DNA of 64,000 bases from Actinomadura hibisca NBRC 15177 (GTDB taxonomy: Bacteria > Actinomycetota > Actinomycetes > Streptosporangiales > Streptosporangiaceae): NCBI RefSeq assembly GCF_001552635.1, contig NZ_BCRO01000033.1:32484-96483 (forward strand). Direction: 5' to 3'. The notes beneath the pieces are model-generated. The model did not search any database. It worked only from the letters and a program-made list of their open reading frames with translations, and had not been told where the DNA came from. The position numbers were made by a program, and so were the translations under genes. Shown piece after piece: positions 59,775 to 64,000 of this stretch (position 1 is the first letter of the stretch; each line of letters begins with the position of its first letter).

Positions 59775-61961
59775 CTATCGGGAGGCACTGACATTTCCGG
59801 GGCCACCGCTTCCAGGGCCGCCGTTCTCAGCGCGTGCCAGCGCCACCGGGATGCCGTTGAGGTGCGCCATGCCCGCCAGCCGTTCCAGGTCCCCGGGATC
59901 GGGTGAGGCCAGGGCGTTGACGTTCGCCCCGCCCGCCGCGTTCGCCACCCGCCAGCCGCCCTCGTGGTCCCAGCCGTGCGGCACGGCGACCGTGCCCGGC
60001 GTCATCTCGTCGGTGACCCGCACCGGCAGCTCCACCGAGCCGTGCGCCGAGGTGATCCGGCAGCGGTCGCCGTCGGCCAGGCCGTGGGCGGCGGCGTCCT
60101 CGGGGCTGACCCGCGCCGCGTGGGTGCGCCGCCCGCGCATCAGGGCGGGCGCGTTGTGCATCCACGAGTTGTGCGACCGGAGCTCGCGCAGGCCGATCAG
60201 GCGCAGCGGGAAGTCCGCCGCTGGTTCGGGAGCCTCCCGCAGGCGCGCGATCTCGCTGACGATCTCGTCGGGCGCGAGGCGCACCCGCTTGTCCCGGTGC
60301 AGGATGCGGCGCCGCAACGTCCCGGTCCGCTGGTGCTCGGCCAGCACGACGCCGTGCGGCTCGTCGCGCAGCCTGCGCAGGCTGAGGCCGCCGCGCCGCA
60401 ACCCGTACCAGTCACCGCGCGGGCCCGTCCGCAGCAGCGCGTCCACCAGGAAGCGGGGCGACGGCCGCACGCCGAGACGGTGCGCCAGCCGTTGCGGCCA
60501 CAGCGCGCCGATCCCCAGGCCCATGCGCCGCGCCAGCTCGTCGATGATCTCCCACTCCTGGCGGGCCTCACCGCGCGGCGCGACGACCGGCTCGGTCCAG
60601 GTGACGTACGGAGTGAGGTGGTTCTGGAGGAACGGCAGCGGGAAGTCCTCGCGTTCCAGGAACGTCGTCGCGGGCAGCACGTAGTCCGCCTTGCGGCCCG
60701 TCTCGGTGACGTACAGGTCGATGCAGACCAGCAGGTCCAACCGGTCCAGTGCGGCGTCCAGCGCGGCCGTCCCGGGGACGGTGCGCAGCGGGTTGCCCGC
60801 CGACACCAGCAGCGCCCGCATCCGTCCTCGGCCCGGCGTGGTGATCTCCTCGGCCATCACGCCCGCCGGGAACGTCCCGAGCACGTCGGGGAAGCCGCCG
60901 ACGCGCGAGCGCGTCTTGCCGTACGTCGCCAGCCCGGACAGGCGCAGCAGCTCGTCGGTCCGCAGCGGCGCGGCCCCGAAGACCGCGCCGCCGGGCCGGT
61001 CCAGGTTCCCGGTTACCAGCGTCACCGCGTCGATGAGGAAGGCGGTGAGCGTGCCGTGGCGGCCCAGGCAGGTTCCGGTCCGCCCGTACACGACGGCGCG
61101 TTCAGCGGCCGCCAGATCGCGCGCCAGCGCGCGGACGGTCGCGGTCGGGACGCCGCTGCGCCCCTCGGTGCGTTCGGGCGGGAAATCGGCGGCCAGCCTC
61201 CGCAACGTCGCGGCGCCGGTCGCCTGGCGGGCGCAGGCGCGCTCGTCGGCCAGCCGTTCCTCGAACAGCACGTTCAGCAACGACAGCAGCAACCATGCGT
61301 CGCCGTCGGGCGCGACCGGCAGGTGCTCGTGCACGCGGGCGGTCTCGGTGCGGCGCGGATCGGCCACCACCACGCGCCCGCCGCGCCGCACGACCGCCGC
61401 CAGCTCCTCCTTGATGCGCGGCGCGGTGATGAGGCTGCCGTGCGACACCAGCGGGTTGGCGCCGAGCATCAGCAGCAGGTCGGTGCGCTTGAGGTCGGGG
61501 ATCGGCACCAGCGCGGGCGAGCCGTACAGCAGCGCGCTCGCGGCCAGCCGGTTGTTGACGTCCTGCGATCCGGCCGAGTACAGGTGCGGCGAGCCGAGCG
61601 CCCGCATGAAGCCGTTCAGCCACAGCGGGTGGCTGTAGGAGAAGGTGGCGGAGTTGCCGAAGTACCAGCCGATCTCGTCGCCGCGCAGGCGGCCGAGGCG
61701 GCGCGCGATGTCGGCGAGCGCCTCGTCCCAGCCCACCTCGTCGAAGCCGCCGTCCGGCCTGCGGCGCAGGGGGCGGAGCACGCGGTCCGGGTCGTTCTGG
61801 ACCTCGGCCATCGCGATGCCCTTGGGGCAGGCGAAACCCGCCGACAGCGGGTGGTCGCGGTCGGGCCGGAGTTCGGCCAGCTCCCCGTCGCGGACGGTGG
61901 CGGTCAGCCCGCAGAGGGGTTCACAGATGCGGCAGTAAGTGGTCGCTTGCGTCGTCCCCAT
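59775..61961 (-). CDS. Molybdopterin-dependent oxidoreductase (formate dehydrogenase/BisC-like)
   Basis: 728 residues from the ATG at 61961. An N-terminal [4Fe-4S] site, C10, C13, C17 and C45 (CRICEPLCG...FACPKG), then the molybdopterin fold: WYFGNSATFSYSHPLWLNGFMRALGSPHLYSAGSQDVNNR, LLMLGANPLVSHGSL, VVVADPRRTETARVHEHLPVAPDGDAWLLLSLLN, GRTGTCLGRHGTL, LVTGNLDRPGGAVF, and the C-terminal domain GLADGDRCRITSAHGSVELPVRVTDEMTPGTVAVPHGWDHEGG. No electron-transfer subunits are adjacent, so it works alone or with a free acceptor. It lies 14 bp after a MarR gene. Confidence 0.88.
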   Translation of the reverse strand: MGTTQATTYCRICEPLCGLTATVRDGELAELRPDRDHPLSAGFACPKGIAMAEVQNDPDRVLRPLRRRPDGGFDEVGWDEALADIARRLGRLRGDEIGWYFGNSATFSYSHPLWLNGFMRALGSPHLYSAGSQDVNNRLAASALLYGSPALVPIPDLKRTDLLLMLGANPLVSHGSLITAPRIKEELAAVVRRGGRVVVADPRRTETARVHEHLPVAPDGDAWLLLSLLNVLFEERLADERACARQATGAATLRRLAADFPPERTEGRSGVPTATVRALARDLAAAERAVVYGRTGTCLGRHGTLTAFLIDAVTLVTGNLDRPGGAVFGAAPLRTDELLRLSGLATYGKTRSRVGGFPDVLGTFPAGVMAEEITTPGRGRMRALLVSAGNPLRTVPGTAALDAALDRLDLLVCIDLYVTETGRKADYVLPATTFLEREDFPLPFLQNHLTPYVTWTEPVVAPRGEARQEWEIIDELARRMGLGIGALWPQRLAHRLGVRPSPRFLVDALLRTGPRGDWYGLRRGGLSLRRLRDEPHGVVLAEHQRTGTLRRRILHRDKRVRLAPDEIVSEIARLREAPEPAADFPLRLIGLRELRSHNSWMHNAPALMRGRRTHAARVSPEDAAAHGLADGDRCRITSAHGSVELPVRVTDEMTPGTVAVPHGWDHEGGWRVANAAGGANVNALASPDPGDLERLAGMAHLNGIPVALARAENGGPGSGGPGNVSASR

Positions 61962-61975
61962 GGGGCGATTGTGCC

Positions 61976-62398
61976 TCACTCCACGGCGTTGTAGCGGACC
62001 AGGGAGGCGGCGAAGTCCGCCAGGTCGGCGTCCGACCACTCGTCGAGCCGGTCCCCGAACGCCTCCCGCTGCCGCCGCGCCGCGTCGGCCAGGGCCGCCC
62101 GGCCGCGCTCGGTCGGGCGCAGGATGCGCGCCTGCCCCTCCGCCTCGCGCTCGACCATGCCGAGCCGGTCCAGGGCCGCGATCTGGCGGCTGACGGTGGA
62201 CTTGTCCAGCAGGAAGTAGGCCGCCAGGTCGGCGGCGCGGCAGCCGCCCCGCTCCTCCATGTGCGCCAGCAGGCTGTAGGAGACCAGCGACAGGCCCGGA
62301 TGCAGCCGCTCGGCGAGCGCGCGCGCCCGGCGGGCGAACGCCGTCAACTCCCGGCGGATGGTCTCGATGGACTGGTCACGTTCCGTCGCCTCGCTCAT
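61976..62398 (-). CDS. MarR-family regulator of the molybdopterin gene or divergent membrane gene
   Basis: 140 residues from the ATG at 62398. Core: LVSYSLLAHMEERGGCRAADLAAYFLLDKSTVSRQIAALDRLGMVEREAEGQARILRPTERGRAAL, with the recognition helix DKSTVSRQIAALDRLGMV and wing GQARILRPT. It is the first gene of a unit with the molybdopterin oxidoreductase. The spacer to the divergent membrane gene contains two similar palindromes (GTTGTA-N3-TACAAC type), which identify it as an autoregulator. Confidence 0.9.
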   Translation of the reverse strand: MSEATERDQSIETIRRELTAFARRARALAERLHPGLSLVSYSLLAHMEERGGCRAADLAAYFLLDKSTVSRQIAALDRLGMVEREAEGQARILRPTERGRAALADAARRQREAFGDRLDEWSDADLADFAASLVRYNAVE

Positions 62399-62399
62399 G

Positions 62400-62438
62400 G
62401 TTGTATAGTACAACTATAGCTAGTTGTATTTTGCAACT
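62400..62438. promoter_or_regulatory. Two palindromic MarR operators in divergent spacer
   Basis: Site 1: GTTGTA at 62400-62405 and TACAAC at 62409-62414, centre TAG. Site 2: AGTTGTA at 62422-62428 and TGCAACT at 62432-62438, centre TTT, with one mismatch. Both have 3-nt centres; site 1 begins 2 bp from the MarR start codon. Confidence 0.75.
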
Positions 62439-62462
62439 TCGACGGACGGAGGAACCCCGCCC

Positions 62463-63506
62463 ATGAGCACTTCCCGAGCCGCGCACGCGACCCCGCCGGG
62501 CGCGCTCCGGCACCTGCTCGCCCACCTGGCCGTGCCGCTGCTGATGTGCCTGGGCATGGGCCTGGCGTACCTGGGGGCCTTCCACTCCCCCGAGCCGCAC
62601 GAGCTCAAGGTCGCCGTCGTCGGCTCCGGGCAGCAGTCCCAGCTCCTGGCCCAGGGCCTGAAGGACAAGGCGGGCGAGGCGCTGGACGTGCGCACCGTCG
62701 CCACCCGGGACGCCGCGGTGGCCGAGCTGAACGACCAGGAGATCTACGGCGCGTACGTGCCCGGCGACGCCCCCGAACTGCTGGTCGCCAAGGCGGGCTC
62801 GGAGACCACCGCCACCGCCGTGCAGGGCGTGTTCACCAAGGCCGCCGCCACGCAGAACGCGCCGCTCAAGGTCACCGACGTCGCGCCCCTGTCCGCCGGC
62901 GACCCCACCGGGCAGGGCATCTTCTTCCTGCTGGTGGCGCTGAGCATCGGGTCCTACGGCTCGGTCGCGGTGATCGGCGGCGTCGGCGCGGTGCTGCCGG
63001 TGCGGCTGCGCGCCCTGCTCGGCCTCGGCACCGCACTGGTGGTCAGCCTGATCGGCACCGCGCTGGCCGGACCGGTGTTCCACCTGGTGGATCGCGGCCT
63101 GGCCGGGGTGTGGGCGCTGTCCTGGCTGTACTCGGCGGGTGTGTTGTGGATCGGCATCGGCCTGCACACCTTCCTCAAGCGCATGACGACGCTGACGGTG
63201 ATGGTGCTGTTCGTGATGCTGAACTTCACCAGCTCGGGCGGGATCTTCAAGCCTGAGTTGCAGCCGGGGTTCTTCGCGGCGCTGCACTCGTTCTGGAACG
63301 GCGCGGGCTTCGTGGAGGGCGCGCGCGGCCTGGTCTACTTCGACGGCCTGGACGTCGGCCGCAACGTCCTGGTGCTGGTGCTGTGGGCCGTCGCCGGGCT
63401 GGCGGTGATGGGACTGGCCGCCGTCGCCGAGCGGCGGCGCGTCGCTCCCGCGCCCGTCCCGGAGCCCGAACTGGAGCAGGAACTGGAAGAAATCGTCCCG
63501 GCCTGA
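62463..63506 (+). CDS. Membrane protein of the YhgE/ABC-2-permease-like type
   Basis: 347 residues from the ATG at 62463, with GGAGGAA upstream. One N-terminal helix (HLLAHLAVPLLMCLGMGLAYLGAF), a ~100-residue extracytoplasmic domain (KVAVVGSGQQSQLLAQGLKDKAGEALDVRTVATRDAAVAELNDQEIYGAYV), then five or six helices (GIFFLLVALSIGSYGSVAVIGGV, LGLGTALVVSLIGTALAG, ALSWLYSAGVLWIGIGL, TLTVMVLFVMLNFTSSGGIF, VLVLVLWAVAGLAVMGLA). The plan is that of DUF3533/YhgE-Pip-type proteins. No ATPase is near. The Glu/Pro-rich tail is acidic. Probably controlled by the adjacent MarR protein. Confidence 0.75.
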   Translation: MSTSRAAHATPPGALRHLLAHLAVPLLMCLGMGLAYLGAFHSPEPHELKVAVVGSGQQSQLLAQGLKDKAGEALDVRTVATRDAAVAELNDQEIYGAYVPGDAPELLVAKAGSETTATAVQGVFTKAAATQNAPLKVTDVAPLSAGDPTGQGIFFLLVALSIGSYGSVAVIGGVGAVLPVRLRALLGLGTALVVSLIGTALAGPVFHLVDRGLAGVWALSWLYSAGVLWIGIGLHTFLKRMTTLTVMVLFVMLNFTSSGGIFKPELQPGFFAALHSFWNGAGFVEGARGLVYFDGLDVGRNVLVLVLWAVAGLAVMGLAAVAERRRVAPAPVPEPELEQELEEIVPA

Positions 63507-63514
63507 AACGACTT

Positions 63515-63544
63515 CGAGACCGCCGCGTCCGCGCGGCGGTCTCG
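63515..63544 (+). terminator. Hairpin terminator after the YhgE-like gene
   Basis: CGAGACCGCCGCG at 63515-63527 pairs perfectly with 63532-63544 (13 bp, TCCG loop) 9 nt after the stop. GCGTTT follows, a weak T-tract. Confidence 0.7.
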
Positions 63545-63725
63545 GCGTTTCCCGAGGTTGTGCCAGGTAGGGGAAAACTTCGCGGAATGACTCTTCCGGG
63601 CGTACGGCATGTCGTGCCACACCCGATAGGTCCCCCTAGTAGCGTTCACCTGCTTTACTCCTTACGCAAGGTCCTTTCACAAGGGCCCCGTACGCCTGGA
63701 CACGATCGCGGAAGGACGGCGTGGT

Positions 63726-63983
63726 GTGATCACTGCCCTCGTTCTCGCCTCAATGGCCGCCCTGCTCTGCCTGTGCCTGACCCGGCTGCTACGGGCACCG
63801 GCGGCATCGCCCCGCACGGAGGAGTCGACCGGATATCCCGAGTCGATGACCGCCGAGCTCGATCCCGGCGACGAGGAGTTCCTCGCCTGGCTCGCCAGTG
63901 AACTATGGCCCGACGACGAGTACCTGGACATGGAGCCGAGTACCGACGGCGAGGAAGAGGCAGGCGGCAGCATGGCGCGTTGA
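63726..63983 (+). CDS. Small membrane-anchored acidic protein with the shared YPES/WLA/DEYL block
   Basis: 85 residues; GTG start at 63726 with GGAAGGAC 8 nt before. One N-terminal helix (ITALVLASMAALLCLCLTRLL, residues 2-22), a short Pro/Ala/Arg linker, then the acidic/aromatic block YPESMTAELDPGDEEFLAWL to WPDDEYLDME (residues 37-70), and an acidic Gly/Glu tail. The block is 22/34 identical, without gaps, to that of the zinc-finger protein at 58.3 kb. It has no Cys finger. I do not recognise the family. Confidence 0.6.
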   Translation: MITALVLASMAALLCLCLTRLLRAPAASPRTEESTGYPESMTAELDPGDEEFLAWLASELWPDDEYLDMEPSTDGEEEAGGSMAR

Positions 63984-64000
63984 TTTGAAGTCCCGGCCCA

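Overview
This 64 kb window is very GC-rich chromosomal DNA with strong third-position G/C bias, frequent GTG and TTG starts, ATGA/GTGA start-stop overlaps and several starts with a TANNNT box just upstream (leaderless type). With the F420-type PPOX enzyme, ECF sigma/zinc anti-sigma pair, a DUF397 protein with a GHKL kinase, an SCP-x-type lipid-transfer thiolase, an MpaB-type oxygenase and many TetR/MarR regulators, this points to an actinomycete of the Streptomyces/Streptosporangiales kind (Actinomadura-like is my guess). I see no tRNA, rRNA, CRISPR array, transposase, integrase or phage genes. It reads as ordinary chromosome with many small regulatory modules.

Left part (1-15.7 kb): 3' end of a GMC oxidoreductase facing a CehA/McbA-type PHP metallohydrolase; a DUF4429/SHOCT protein; a small membrane protein; an F420 PPOX enzyme; a class III cyclase-like domain protein; a lipoprotein - ECF sigma - anti-sigma operon with an ECF-like promoter in front; a DrrAB-like ABC exporter with a divergent TetR regulator and a clustered operator; the helicase HrpB; and a membrane-anchored degenerate NERD protein.

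Middle (15.8-32 kb): two overlapping membrane proteins, a histidine phosphatase, a coiled-coil protein, an SDR overlapping a threonine-aldolase-like enzyme, a VOC protein, a lipid-transfer thiolase, an MpaB oxygenase, a flippase-like membrane protein, a tandem-repeat intergenic region, a methyltransferase, a DUF559/AbiEi-like protein, a gene interrupted by an in-frame amber codon, an alpha/beta hydrolase, a VOC-TetR pair with a perfect 20-bp palindrome, and a cobalamin-riboswitch-controlled operon btuF-btuC-btuD-cbiZ for corrinoid uptake and cobinamide salvage.

Right-centre (32-48.4 kb): a zinc-finger/coiled-coil protein, an acyl-CoA ligase, an orphan pair of solute-binding-like proteins (one fused to a vWA domain) without transporter genes, then a leucine/isovalerate-type catabolic operon (two acyl-CoA carboxylase subunits, HMG-CoA lyase, acyl-CoA dehydrogenase) controlled by a divergent TetR gene through two palindromes, an MFS drug exporter and a second acyl-CoA ligase.

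Right part (48.4-64 kb): DUF397 and GHKL kinase genes flanking a 12-nt tandem repeat, trehalose-6-phosphate synthase OtsA, DoxX and its MarR regulator, a YbaK deacylase with an HD protein, a NarL-type two-component system, two tandem-duplicated DedA proteins, an amphipathic helical protein, a membrane/zinc-finger protein, a three-copy ~90-bp repeat, a molybdopterin oxidoreductase with a MarR regulator, a divergent YhgE-like membrane protein and a small membrane protein. Two cross-cutting signals stand out: short in-register tandem duplications recur in unrelated genes and spacers, and two membrane proteins 5 kb apart share a 34-residue acidic/aromatic block that I do not recognise from any family.
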